DNA of 64,000 nucleotides from Apiotrichum sp. Y4204 (lineage: Eukaryota > Basidiomycota > Tremellomycetes > Trichosporonales > Trichosporonaceae), in NCBI GenBank assembly GCA_025531455.1, contig JAMYHL010000056.1, forward strand, positions 1 through 64,000. The letters are read 5' to 3'. Below, in pieces: positions 24,486-36,411 of the stretch. Every line of letters starts with the position of its first letter. Position 1 is the first letter of the stretch. The position numbers and the translations under genes were made by a program. The notes under the pieces were generated by a model, which was given only the letters and a program-made list of their open reading frames with translations, was not told the DNA's origin and searched no databases.

Positions 24486-26655
24486 ATGACGTCCATCGCG
24501 TCGGCCCCACCTTTAGGTACCAAATCCCCCGCACCTGCATTTCTCCCTCTCCCCCAAGCTTTGCGCCAGAATCGGTCCTTTGCACAACTTGCTCGACTGC
24601 TGGGGATCTCCTCCAAGGAGGGGTCGGACAGTGGCAGTGATGTCGGTCAAGATGAAGACGCGCTGAGTATAAACGGCGATGAGGACGGAGACAGCGGTGA
24701 GATCGACGAGGAATCACTGATGTGGGATGCCCAGGTATGCACAGTTTGCGAACCTCACTGACATCAGACCGCTCTCATTGCTCACCAACCTGACCTGGCT
24801 GCGAAATACTATGCTACGGCTGCGCTTCCCCCATACCGATCGTCAGCAGCTTGTCTTGCCCTTGGTAACCTTCTCGCAAGAGGATCCTCGCTTTCCTCTC
24901 ATCCCGATTCCGAACTGCCAACTCCTCAGTCTATCCCAGAAAAGCCACCGCTATCACAGTCACCGCAGCCCTGGTTCGCGTCCTTCTTCAAATCGTCCTC
25001 TCCGCCCGCAATCTCTCCTCCCCCGACGCCCCTCGATTTGGGAAGGCGACAATCGTTTGTTTCTCACGGGTGGAGTCTACCTACCGATGGGAAGCGCGTT
25101 ATACGAGACGTAGAGGGCATGGGAAAGGCTGGGGGTTGGCTGATTCTCGGAATCGGCTGGATCATCGACTCGGAGCCCACTCTTAGGGGTATCAGCATAG
25201 CTGGGCGTGACTCTAGCATGACTGCCCATGACTCTCGCCGTCCAAGTGACAGTGACATGATCGTCTTCGGCTCGAAAGGCAAGGGACGGGCTGAGCCCCA
25301 GTCTCAACCGGCTGTCTCTTCTTCGTCGTCGGATGATTCATTTGATCTCCCGACACCTGATGATGGTGAGCTCACTCAGAGTGCCGGCCACAAGATTCGC
25401 CTCTTGGTAAGTTGATGCCCCATTTACCCCTGTTCTCTTGGATCTAACACATGTTCACAGTACAATCTCGTGATACCTCTTCTCCACCTCTACCGTCATG
25501 GTCACATCCAACGGCATGACCCCGTTGCCCTTCCCCCTCTTGCACCATCCCAGCTCCCTCTTGCTCTGCGTCCACAAGGCGATAAGGAAAAACGCCGGAA
25601 TGTCTGGTCTTTGGGATCGATTGTTGCCACCAAGGTGCTCGAATTGCATCTGCTCTCGACGGCAACCTTGACTAAGGAGGAGTCCATGAAACAGCAGGGT
25701 ATTATTCTTGTCTGCAACTACATCGTACGTGGCAAAAATTATAGGAGACAAGACTAATTGTAGCTTGGAATCACATCCTCTCCGGAAGTTGCGGAAACGG
25801 CGTTCAAGACGGTCCTCCGTTGTGGTCCCTCTGGCCTGGATGTCCCTGATGACCTCATCCATCAAGCTTACCGGCGGCTCAATGTCATCCTCAGAGCTAC
25901 AGGTGGATCACCGCTTTCGCCCTCTACGCTGGAGGCTAATCCGATGGCACGGCTCAGACCCGGACGTAAACCGTCGACCACCTCGCTTCTCTCAGTTGCA
26001 GACAGCATGGCGAACACGTCGTTGCGACTTATGACGCCCGTCAAGTCTAGTGCCTCACTGGCATCTCTATCGCATGGCGCGCCTACAAGCGGGCAACACG
26101 ATGTTTGTGGCGGTGCAGCTCTTCAGAGCCTTCACAACCTTCAGCGCAGACAGGACAAAATCCAGTCAGCCCAGCGAAAGGAGCCATCCAGCGCAGGTCC
26201 GTGGTGGCCTAATCTCCGAGGCTGGGCTTTACCGATCTGGCGTGCTCCTGTAATCGAGGAACAGCCTTCTGAGGTCCAGCAAGAGAGGAGATTCCCAGCA
26301 ATAGATAAACACAAGGCTCCCATTCGCGCTGTTGCATCGTCCCCTCAGTTGACGACTGCGCGTCGTTTACCTTTTGAACCGACCCATGCCGTCGCTGCCA
26401 TCGATCCAGAGCTTGCCGCATTGGAGCTTGCCAGTGCCTTAACAAAGCATGTCACCTGCAGCGTCTGCAGTGCCAATGGCGTCAACTTTCCCAACTGCCG
26501 CAAATGCGGTCTCACGTTTTGCTCAAGGAAGTGTCGTGTGGACGAGGCAGGAGCGGGGGATGGAAGAAAGTGAGTACTCCGGCGTCATCACCGCTAATGG
26601 CAGACACATTTGCGGAGCTTGGGAATCGCGTCATCCCCGACAAGGTGCGAAATGA
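24486..26655 (+). CDS. MYND-type zinc-finger protein with Sel1-like region
   Basis: Multi-exon gene of about 650 aa. The N-terminus is acidic and serine-rich (SDSGSDVGQDEDALSINGDE). A Sel1/TPR-like helix pair follows (AAKYYATAALPPYRSSAACL, then ALGNLLARG). The middle has helical segments such as HKIRLLYNLVIPLLHLYRHG. The C-terminus carries C-x2-C-x10-C-x2-C-x4-C-x3-C, from CSVCSANG to CGLTFCSRKC, closing with HIC after a last intron (26571-26607 region), the pattern of a MYND finger. Without that intron the frame stops at 26573 and loses the last ligands. MYND fingers usually mediate protein contacts through proline-rich motifs. The cellular role is unknown to me. The ATG at 24486 is the first in frame. 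Confidence 0.75.
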
Positions 26656-27056
26656 GCCCAAATCACCCTGGCGAAACCTTTCCGTTAGTCCTAGAAATTA
26701 TCATTAAACAGACTGGCCGGAGACGCAATGGCTTTCAGTATTACCATGGGAACCGTGCGTCTTGACTGTGCCAGGTAGCAACAGTCGGAGGGTGTTGTAT
26801 TATACAATTGAGAGAGACCATGTTTAAACACGTTTATCATTCCGTGTCCAATGTCCAATAGGTATGCATTACTTTGTCCTGTTCATGATGAAAGAAATCT
26901 TTGATCGCCTGGTAGAATGGAGATATGGAGAGGATCGGTGGCTGAGGGATCGGTGGCTGAGGTGTGATCCGTTCCATCCTTTGACCCTGGGCACACTTCA
27001 ATGGTACTGCACAAGCCTTGTCATTCAAACCGTTCTGCTCTTAGTCCGATATTACA
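26656..27056. other. Intergenic
   Basis: About 400 bp between two plus-strand genes, with an imperfect direct repeat GATCGGTGGCTGAGG at 26934-26963. No gene seen. Confidence 0.5.
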
Positions 27057-28661
27057 ATGCTTCTAACGTCAATACCGCGTCCGACTCCTTTGGTATTGAT
27101 CGGGTCGGCGATTGTTCTGGCGGTCGCCTATCTCTACACTCTGATACATCGCCCGCGATGCCCAGACTGGAAGCTTGACAGATATCGTGAGTTGCGGCTA
27201 AATGCTTACTTACAAACTATAGCCCACAAATGCGGCGCATCATGGGGCGGGCTGTCGGGCATCTTTCCACAAATCCAGCTGCGGAGCGAGGCCGAACGAA
27301 TACTATTGTTCATCGGTAAGTGGAGGGGAAGCCGCTCGCTCTGACCTTTCACAGATCTCCCCGGTACGGCCAGGTCAGGTCAGGCAGTACTTACCAGCAG
27401 AGGACTCACCTTTTCTATCAACTGCAGCCTATCTACAACGGGTTCTCGAGGGCCGTTCGGATATCAATGTAACGACGTTGGCCCGATGGTCCTCTGCCTG
27501 GAATAATTCGATAAGTGTTGCCGATAACTTGGAAGGGGCGGGGTGCCGAACTAGACTCTGGCGCGTCGGTCAAGGTAAACAATCAGCGGCTGCTAGGCCA
27601 ATGTTCGCTGATGATTGAGATGCCGGTGATTTCGGTAATGCCTGCAGGGATTCAACGGTTCTCAAGTGCGGCTGTTCTTACTTCAGAGCTGACGGATAGC
27701 CAACTACTCACTGTCGATGATGTGATAAACCCGAGAGCTAACGTGGGTTTCCCACCAAATCTGATTAACAGTAGATCACTTTGCTTCCTGAGCCCCGTCG
27801 CCTGCTGAGCCAGTACCACTCGTACGAGGATCTCGCCACTGAGTTTGGGTCTTCATGGGAATTGGGCCTCATCGCCCATACCATGCCCTTTGTTGGTACT
27901 GTCTCATATCAATCACTGACGACAGGCCGAGTGCGATAAACATCCCGATGGGAACTGACGACAGCCCTCAGATCTTCAATCCAAGGAGTCAGACGCGTCG
28001 TCATATTAAGACCTACTTCCAACAGATCACGAGCAAGGACATGTTGCCGCCAGAGCTTGATGCACAGTGGTATCGCCATTCAGGTGCGGTGCTCAGTCTC
28101 TTGTTTTGTCTGACGCCTCAGGTTCATCCCCCAACATACTCAGGCGTGACAAGACTGAGGATTTTGACTCGGAGCTGCGTTCCGCTTGGGCCCGGTACGA
28201 CGCGTCGGTGGCCTCCCTCATGGCGGATACATTTGTTTGCATGGTACGCTGTGTCTGAGCCCTTGATACTGAGGCTACAGGTCGAAGGAGGGCAGCATGG
28301 GGCTCTCACCACACAAACTGCACAGGCTATGCTTTCTGGCTGCGTGGTGGCTACTGTACCGTTTGAGCTCGAGCATGTCCATCTCAAGAATCTGTTTCTT
28401 CCTCTCAATTCCTCTTTTGGAGCATCTCCAGCGGCATCGAGCGAGGTTACGTTTGGTGTAAAGGATGAGGAACTGCAACAGAAGGCCTTCGATGCCTTTG
28501 TTTATGCAAGACAGCAACTAGTCGGAGACGCGATGGTCCAACGTGCCCTGGATATCATTAGCACCTGGGACGCGGGAAGCCGTGGCTTTCTGGTCAGTGA
28601 GGACTCTGTGTACGACACTGAGATTCAGTTCCCTAAAGGCTTCCGTGTGGGCGGGGCTTGA
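27057..28661 (+). CDS. Membrane-anchored glycosyltransferase-like protein, reading frame broken or junction unresolved
   Basis: The ATG at 27057 opens a short N-terminus and one membrane segment (PLVLIGSAIVLAVAYLYTLI), a type II anchor layout. In-frame exons follow across introns 27187-27222, 27316-27354 and 27364-27427, reading AYLQRVLEGRSDINVTTLAR, then SQYHSYEDLATEFGSSWELG and LIAHTMPF. The last part reads IFNPRSQTRRHIKTYFQQI and AQAMLSGCVVATVPFELEH, a motif like the sugar-nucleotide-side segment of fungal glycosyltransferase-like proteins. That assignment is from memory of the family and is tentative. Between 27895 and 27980 no GT-AG pair joins the two halves in frame, since both usable acceptors need phase 2 and no donor supplies it. 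It may be a frameshift, a pseudogene or an unusual splice. Confidence 0.5.
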
Positions 28662-29368
28662 CAACGCGGCACACGTGTGAGGACACCATGTAGACGTAGC
28701 ATACATTGTTGCACGAACGCGTTGCTTGCATGGAATGTTCAGCGAGTGTTGTCCCATGAGTACTCTTTTCTGGCGTTGCGCATGTACGGCTAGCTAGCTA
28801 CCGGCGAGGATACTTCAGTCTCCCGGCCATCTAGCATCTAAGATTCGCAAGCATCGGTCCTTTTACAGTCTACAATGCTTCCCGACATGATTTCCGAGAC
28901 GCGTCCGACGTGGTCTCGACGCGCCGCTATGCGCGGCTATACTGGGGTACTGGGGTAGACATTTTCCACGTGCAATGTCCGTCACGTGATTTCACATCGA
29001 TCATCGCGATCTTTTTTTTCTGCACGCGTTGTTGTCTGCACTTTGCACTGTGCGGGGCCGTGCCGTGCCATTCCGCCGTGCTTGCCGCCGCCGCCATGCG
29101 TCGCCATCATTGACAAAAATTCATAAACTTGTTCTTTCTACTCCAACCTTCCCGTTGGACTCGCTGCTTGCATCAACCGTCGGCCGGTCGCGCAGCACTC
29201 AATCCCCTTCCTCCTGATTAACAGACTTGAACGGTGAGATCTTTCTTGCAAAGCTCGTCTTTGCTGCATGGTTCAATGGGGGCAGTGGCTGACTCGATCC
29301 CCGATCCACCGCGACTCTGAATATCTCTATCTCAACGTCAATATCCATTCCCAGACCTTATCACAACA
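28662..29368. promoter_or_regulatory. CTP synthase upstream region with paired CACGTG sites
   Basis: Two CACGTG E-boxes lie 16 bp apart, at 28966-28971 and 28982-28987. The second sits in the perfect palindrome TCACGTGA. They are about 390 bp upstream of the CTP synthase ATG. CACGTG is the core bound by Cbf1- and SREBP-type bHLH factors in fungi. The rest is pyrimidine-rich leader. Confidence 0.5.
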
Positions 29369-31624
29369 ATGGTCAAGTACATTCTTGTGTGTGGCGGTGT
29401 CATCTCGTGAGCATTAGTGTTCTGGTATTCATGGTTCATACTGACGCTGTCAGGGGCATTGGCAAGGGTGTCATTGGTGTGTTTTACCCGCGTCTGCAAG
29501 TGCTCTAACCTTCTCGAGCCTCCAGCACTGGTCTGCTGCTGAAGAGCGCCGGCTACAAGGTCACCTCGATCAAGATTGACCCGTACATGAACATCGATGC
29601 CGGTACCATGGCGCCCACCGAGCACGGTGAGTGACGGACCATCCGTGATGACTGACGGTGCGCAGGTGAGGTCTATGTCCTCAACGACGGTGGCGAGACG
29701 GACCTCGACCTCGGCAACTACGAGCGTTACCTCGACGTCTCTCTCGGCCGCGATAACAACGTTACCACTGGAAAGGTTTATCAGCATGTTATCGAGCGCG
29801 AGCGCCGCGGCGACTACCTCGGCAAGACCGTCCAGATCGTGCCTCACCTTACCAATGCTGTTCAGGACTGGGTTGAGCGTGTCGCCAAGACCTCCGCGGA
29901 TGAGACTGGCGAGGAGCCGGATGTCTGCATTGTCGAGGTAGGTTCACTTTATCTTCGGCAAAGCGTGCAGAGCTAACGCTTAGCTTGGTGGTACTGTCGG
30001 TGACATCGAGTCGGCTCCCTTTATCGAGGCCATGCGCCAGTTCCAGTTCCGCGTCGGCCACGAGAACTTTGCGCTCATTTACGTGTCGCTGATTCCCGTT
30101 GTCAGTGGTGAACAGAAGACTAAGCCTACTCAGGCTGGTATCCGCGACCTCCGCGGCCTGGGTCTGGTCCCGGATCTTGTAAGTTTCCGGAGGAGTGTGT
30201 TTGTTAACTCCAGATTGCTTGTCGTTGTGAGGACCCATTGCTGCCGTCGACTATGGAGAAGGTGTCCATGTTCTGCCACGTCACACCCAAGCAGGTCCTT
30301 GGTGTCCACAATGTTCAGTCCACCTACCACGTCCCGCTTCTTCTTCGTGACCAGGGACTCATCGGCTTCCTCCAGAACCGTCTCGACATGGGCGGCATCG
30401 TTATCCCTTCGGAGCTCAAGGTCAAGGGCGAGGACCTCATGCGGCGCTGGAAGGAGATGTGCGTTGGAGCGGAGCGCTTCTTCGACACCGTTTCCATTGT
30501 CCTCGTCGGAAAATACACCAGCCTTCAGGACTCGTACATGAGTGTTGTTAAGGCCCTCGAGCACGCGTCCATGCGGTGTGGGCGCAAGCTCGATCTTCAG
30601 GTGAGGTTTGTGTGGCAAACCGTAGACTGACGTACAGTGGGTGGACTCGGAGGACCTGGAGCCTCAGATGGAGACCGGCAACCCTGTTCGCTACCACGAC
30701 GCGTGGCGCGCAGTCTGCTCTGCAAAGTACGTTTTTTTTGGCGAACAGGAGCTAACGCGCAGGGGTATCATTGTGCCGGGTGGTTTCGGTGTCCGTGGTA
30801 CCGAGGGTATGATTGCCGCTGTCAAGTGGGCGCGTGAGCAGAAGGTGCCCTTCCTCGGTATCTGTCTTGGATTCCAGGTGGCCGTCATTGAGTGGGCGCG
30901 TAACGTTTGCGGTTTTGCGGGTATGTTGATGTTCACGCAATGGACGGTCTAACAGACAGGCGCGCACTCGGCTGAGCTTTCCACCACGACGCCCCACCCC
31001 GTGATCTGCTTCATGCCGGAAATCTCCAAAACGCACATGGGCGGCACCATGCGCCTGGGTCTGCGCCCTACCGTCTTTGAGCCCAACACTGAGAAGACCA
31101 AGCTGCGCCGGTTGTATGGTGGCAAGCCCGTTGCATGGGAACGCCACCGTCACCGGTATGAGGTCGAGCCGAAGTATGTTGACAAGCTCGAGTCTAAGGG
31201 CGGACTTCGCTTCACTGGCAAGGATGAGCGTGGCGAGCGTATGCAGATGCTGGAGATTGAGAGTAAGTTTGCCCTTGGTGTCACCCGGAGAGTTGCTAAT
31301 CTCTCAGACCACCCCTACTTCGTCGGCTTGCAGGCCCATCCCGAGTTCTGCTCGCGCCCGCTTAACCCGTCTCCTCCATTCCTCGGCCTCATCGCCGCAG
31401 CATGTGGCCAGTCGGTTCTGGAGGAGCAGCTTGCTGCCAACGAGAAGAGTTACGTCGCCCCCCACCCGGAGAGCGCGAAGGTCGTGCCCGCTAGCGAGGC
31501 CGTCACTGAGAAGGCCAAGGGGCGCAAGCAAGCTGTGGAGGGCATTCGTGTGAACGGCGAGGCGGCCGTTGAGAATGGCGCGACAGGCAAGGCCACCTCT
31601 ACACCTGCTCCTACCAAGGCCTAA
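29369..31624 (+). CDS. URA7: CTP synthase (glutamine-hydrolysing)
   Basis: Multi-exon gene with about nine introns. The N-terminal synthetase domain shows [19 protein letters not shown], the substrate loops [12 protein letters not shown] and [21 protein letters not shown], and [12 protein letters not shown]. The C-terminal glutaminase domain shows [12 protein letters not shown], the catalytic-cysteine motif [12 protein letters not shown], and HPEF near the end for the His/Glu of the triad. It makes CTP from UTP, ATP and glutamine in the cytosol, for nucleic acids and phospholipids. A C-terminal tail of about 60 residues beyond the catalytic core is Ala/Lys/Glu-rich ([14 protein letters not shown]). 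Yeast CTP synthase assembles into filaments; whether this one does cannot be told from sequence. Confidence 0.97.
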
Positions 31625-31801
31625 ATACCGTAAACCATATAGATGTACACTTTGCTGCTTCAAATAATGATAAAGTCGCGTTCCATGTGAAGGGAATAAC
31701 GAATGATGTACATGAGGCGAACGAATACATACTGGGTCGGCCAAGCGATTGCGGCACTTGCGCCAACGAACAAGTGAATGATTCCACAACCAATCTCGTG
31801 A

Positions 31802-32286
31802 TCAACGCGATCCACCGACCTCTGGGCTGTCAGCAACTCTTTCCTATGGGAACAAGCTCACGCTCAAGCAGGACCTCAATCACATCGCCATCCTCGAGCT
31901 CCAGATCAGCGGCCGTCTGCGTGTCCGTGATGCGCTGGCCGTCGAAAAGAAGACTGCAAGTCAGTAATGGTTGTCGGTGAGAGCTGCTTACCGAATCGCC
32001 GCCTGGTCCTGTCCAACGCGGTCGGCGTAAGCGGTCTGTCCAGTCAGTATACTGTTGATGTTGCGAGGCAAACGGGGCGGCCCCAGAGACTGACCTTTAG
32101 CTTGTTAAGCTTCGTCGTCTTCTTAATCTTGAAGAACACTTCAGAGCCGTCGGTAGCCCTGATCTTGATGTTAAGGGTGTTGTCTGCCGTCAGCTGCCCG
32201 AACATGGAGATTGGTATTATGGCTCGTTCCGACATACCATCAGCCTTGGGCTTAACGTCGGGGGGAGGTGATCCGGCGTCAGACAT
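31802..32286 (-). CDS. SMT3: SUMO (Smt3)
   Basis: Four exons; exon 1 (32095-32286) encodes 64 residues, MSDAGSPPPDVKPKADGM onwards. The ubiquitin-like fold follows: LNIKIRATDGSEVFFKIKKT, TAYADRVGQDQAAIR, LLFDGQRITDTQTAADLELE and DGDVIEVLLEQVGGSR. The diglycine needed for conjugation is followed by a two-residue tail (SR), so maturation by a Ulp1-type protease is expected. The last exon is reached only if the final intron ends at ...GCCCAG; reading through instead gives ELVPIGKSC and loses the diglycine, so I reject that. The gene is tail to tail with CTP synthase, 177 bp apart. The lysine-rich N-terminus could carry chain-forming lysines, though no clear consensus site is visible. Confidence 0.92.
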
Positions 32287-33300
32287 GTCGGTTAAGAGTG
32301 CGTTTCGCGGTGACTGGGTAAAGGTGAGGTGGTTGTTTGGGAAACGCGACGAAGAATGAAGTAATGATGAGAAAGGAGAAGTGCTGATGTGGGTGATGAA
32401 GTCGGTGTGTGTTTGCAAAGGTTTGGATGATGGGGCACCAAGTGGTGGTTGCTCGCGACGCGCACTACGCACTGGCACAGCGCGACTGCTGCTGAAGGCG
32501 GAAGCTGATGTGAGATATCAACAGCTCCCAGGCAAGGCACTCCATCCTCCACCATCGCCACCCACGCTTGCCACGTTAACATTTGCCGGATAATCCCGCC
32601 GTTAGGGAGTATTTACGTAAAATGAAGTCGGATCAGTAGATCATCATAACAAATGCGGCAAGTAACCTCCCAAATAGTGATCGATAGATAGCATTAGGAA
32701 TGGTCATTTGTGTTAATCTGACAGAGCCACTGTAAGGAAATCTGATCTCCAAATACTCTGTAATTCCACCACCTCTGTCGACATCATCAACATCACCGCA
32801 ACAATCATCATCAACATCATTATAATCATCACCATCGCCATCATCGTCATCATCGTCATCATCGCAATCATCTACCCCCATCAGCGGCTTACTCCACATC
32901 ACCTGTATTGCAGCAACCGTCTCTAGGCCGCATTTCCGACAGGATCCACGCGGTTCTCCGTTTGCACCATTTATTGTGGAGGGCGTTCCAATCCTGTTCT
33001 CATTGCTGCATCTGCGTTCCTATACCATCCTAGTCTGTCAGGCGCCTGCTGCTATAGTCCAGCATTAAGCCTGCTCAATCCAAAAGTGTGCCAACGGGCT
33101 GTCTTTTAGTCGCTGTTCTGTGGGCCGTTCTCGACGTGGGGCAGGGTAAGGCAGTGTGAGACCTTTGTGCCTCAGAAATCAGACTGGGAGCTCAAACCGG
33201 ACGACCTCCACCTTCATCTCTGCCGAATATCAATAACCGATCTGCCCGACACAGCCATCTCCACTACTTCGCGATTGTGTTTCCAGTGTGATAGAGTGCG
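32287..33300. other. Divergent intergenic region between SMT3 and the PHD gene
   Basis: About 1 kb containing both promoters. It contains a CAT/ATC microsatellite at about 32782-32871. No gene seen. Confidence 0.5.
32782..32871. repeat. CAT/ATC trinucleotide microsatellite
   Basis: About 90 bp of imperfect CAT/ATC triplets with GTC and ACC variants, for example ATCATCGTCATCATCGTCAT. It gives an Asp-rich frame on the minus strand that I regard as non-coding. Confidence 0.85.
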
Positions 33301-36286
33301 ATGCCACGACGAGTTGTTCCGCCAGCAGTCGCGGTCCCCCTCCCGCCTGCCCCATTGTCGCCATTGATAAAGCGACTTCGTCAAGACTGGCGATGGGCAG
33401 GCTTGAGCCAGTTTGTTTGGACGTTCTCAGAAGCCTTTGGTCTTGTTGATTGGGACATCGAGGTGAGTATTCAGTCTCTCTTCAGCCGGCATAAGCTCAC
33501 ATTCAGCTTCTCGAAAAGGAACTGGACGGGTCAGAGGGATTTGTCCTCGTCGATCTCATCACGAAGTTGCTCGTTGCATTGACATGGAATCGGCAGATAA
33601 AGTGAGTTCAACGGATCCCACTTGAAGCTTATACCCGTGCAGTCGTCAGAACGTCTTTGACAATCTACGAAAGCAATATGCCAAACGCGATCCCGAGCAT
33701 AGCCCTTTAGGCACTGTGGAAGAGCCTGTTGAATGGGCGGCTCTGGGACTGGACCAGCAAATCCAGACCCTGTGGCAACTGTGTGAATGGCAGATGGTCG
33801 AGCCCACAAGATTGAGGTCTCTGCTGAAGACTGAGGAGGAAGCTCCCTCTTGGGTAAGTATACGCCTTTCGTTCAAGACGTTAACCCCGCAGAGAGTCGA
33901 TCCTATCGGTTGGGACAAGCACGGCAACACATACTTCCTCTTTGACGGTTAGTCACTGGCTTCTCGTTGACTTGGTTAACAATATACAGACAATCGGTTA
34001 TGGGTCCAGAGAGCACGTCCGCTTCCTCCACGGCCGCTGAAAACAACGTCCAAGAAGGCCAAGCGAGCTCAGAGAGCACAGCGGAAATCTCAACCAGCTG
34101 CAAAACGATCATCTCGAAAACGCAAAGCGCCCTCGCCTCCGCCAGTGGACCACATCCCTCCAGTCCCTTTGTTGGATGAGGATCCAATCGTTTCTGGCCC
34201 AAGAAGGCGCAAACAGGCCGTCTTTTACGGCAACGTTGTGCCTACCGTAGAGGCATTGAAACGGGGTGGCCGGACCGTGCCGCCATCCCCTTCGAGAACA
34301 ACGCGCAGATCAGCTGGCGCCGCTGCCACCCCGACGAAACAGCAACCTCCGCTTCCATTAGGAACCAGAGTCAGCCGCCGGTTACGCCCAGTTGACGACG
34401 AATGGCAACAAGTCCCCAAAGAATGGCTTTCGAATGGAGCACAGAATGACGGGGACGAGGAGAGCGAATTGAGCGACTTAACGGATGAAGAGACTCACGA
34501 TGCCCTCGTCAGCGCGAGTCTAGGATGTTCAGAGACTGTGAGTGATGACATTTATCATGGCTTACAAATTAGCAGGAGCCTGTTGCAACGAGCAGTCCGC
34601 CTCCAAGTCCGCCTCCAGAAGATCCACTCAGCCCGGAGGACCCTCCGGTTGTTCAAGCACCCGAGTCCCCTGAAGAAAATGGCGATTCAAACGATCCAGA
34701 CCAGATCTCGAGCGATGAGAGTGACACAGAGCCTCAGGTGGACGAGTTTGAGCAAACGCTCATCGACAGTAAAACAATTCCCGAAGGTTTCATTGAATGG
34801 GAAGCGGTACGTGATTGGCGTAAAACCCCACTGACATGCAGGTTTGTGTGACTCTATATGAATGGCAGACATTCCCGGAGCAATGGGCCAAGTCAAAGAA
34901 CCCCGACGAAAAAGCACTATACGCCGTTCTTTCCGAGGAGGTTGGGCCGCAGATCGTTGAAGTACTCCAGGTATGTTTGAAGTGGGGAATGATCTGACCC
35001 TCAGGCGAAAGAAACGGAACGTATCAAGCAGGAGGCCATCAACAACCGCAAACGTTCTTCCCGTATCGCAATCCGCGAACTCGAGAAGGCTGAGTCGGCA
35101 CGACAGGAAGAGGCACAACGAGAGATGGAGGAGAGAATGGAGAAGCTACGGCACGCCGAGGAAGAAAAGGCGCGCGAGGAAGCCGAGGTCCTTGAGCGGG
35201 AACGTGCTCGTGAGGCCCGGCTCCGGGAGCGAGAGGAGCGAATTGCCGCTCGTCAGCAAGCGATCCTGGATCGGGCTGCCGCGGAGGAACGGGAGCGCGA
35301 AAAGGCTGAGAGAAAGCGGGAGCGAAGGAAACGTAGGCGTGACGGCGAGGAGGTGGAAACCTCAAGTGATGAGGAAAACACCACCACGGCACCGACGCCA
35401 TTGACTTCCGGGGGTGGCCAAGGATCATGGGAGTTGCGCTGCGAGGTATGCAAGCAACAGGGCTGGGACTTGGTACGTCAACAAGTGTGGGTGTCATGCT
35501 CACCAGCCACAGCAGGACATGGCGGACCTGGTTTGCTGTGACGATTGCGCCCGGTGGCAGCACGTAAATTGCCATGACAGGCAAGATATTGCTGCAGGTC
35601 GGCCTATCCGGGACTGGGACGCGGTGGACTTCCGGGTAGGTTGCAGGAAATTGGTGTATTGGTTGGTCTAACGTGCAAAGTGTAAGGATTGCGAGCATCG
35701 CCGTTCCAACAACAAACGTCCGCGCCTTGAGGAGCCGGAGGATGTCGAAACTGGCCCACGCCCGGTAAAACCCTCGTCGCCTGTTCCGCAGCCTGCCGGG
35801 AGCATCCCTGGACAGCTCGTGAACGGCAACAACCACGACAATCCAAGCGTTGCCTCTCCCAAGGATTATATTTCAACAGAGGATCCGCAGACCGCCGCCC
35901 GACCCACAATGTTGGATACTGCGGTCAAGCCTGAGGATATTCAACATGAATATTCTCAAAGCCATCCAGTTGGCCCTCCATACTCCACTGCAGGGCCGCC
36001 CCGCCACTCCGAGGGCAATCTTGAGTCTCACAACTCCGTGACGACTCTTCAGAACCCATCTCAGACCAATGCCCTCCGAGAGAACAATGACACGAAACCT
36101 GTGGACACGAAACCTGTGGATATTGCTGTATCTCAGTCTTACCCACAGCCACTGCCCATCGGCATAACACAACCTCAGGACATCGTAATCCCTAATAGTG
36201 TTGAGCAAGTTGCCCAACCCAGTTCTCCCTCGTCCAGTCATGTCCGTCCCCCGGTCCCCACTGCCGACCATATCGCCACCTCATAG
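33301..36286 (+). CDS. Chromatin-remodelling factor with DDT/WHIM-like region, coiled coil and PHD finger
   Basis: Multi-exon gene of roughly 860 aa. The N-terminus (RQDWRWAGLSQFVWTFSEAF, then VLVDLITKLLVAL) has the helical pattern of a DDT domain. A WHIM-type motif, RVDPIGWDKHGNTYFLFD, resembles the conserved segment of RSF1/CECR2/Ioc-like ISWI partners. Basic and acidic low-complexity regions follow, then a long charged coiled coil (EEERMEKLRHAEEEKAREE-like). A PHD finger near the C-terminus runs CEVC, CCDDC, HVNC, CKDC (Cys4-His-Cys3), reached through a 34-nt intron after GWDL. The tail is Pro/Ser-rich with a short duplication, DTKPVDTKPVD. Likely role: histone-tail reading within a remodelling complex (inference from domains). 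The start at 33301 is the first ATG in frame. Confidence 0.8.
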
Positions 36287-36411
36287 TGCAGAGATGTCAA
36301 ACTTCGGGACGGGATGAAGTGACAAGCGATGAACAAACAAAGTCGTCTGATGACCAGACCGTATGTATTCATAGTAAGCTATTTATTTATATGTCTCAAT
36401 GCCGGTTGCAG

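Noticed and set aside
31802..31850. SUMO C-terminus read through as ELVPIGKSC
   Set aside because: It would lose the diglycine required for conjugation; an intron ending GCCCAG restores QVGGSR in frame.
32633..32902. Asp-rich minus-strand ORF over the CAT microsatellite
   Set aside because: The sequence is explained by a trinucleotide repeat, with no conserved residues outside it.
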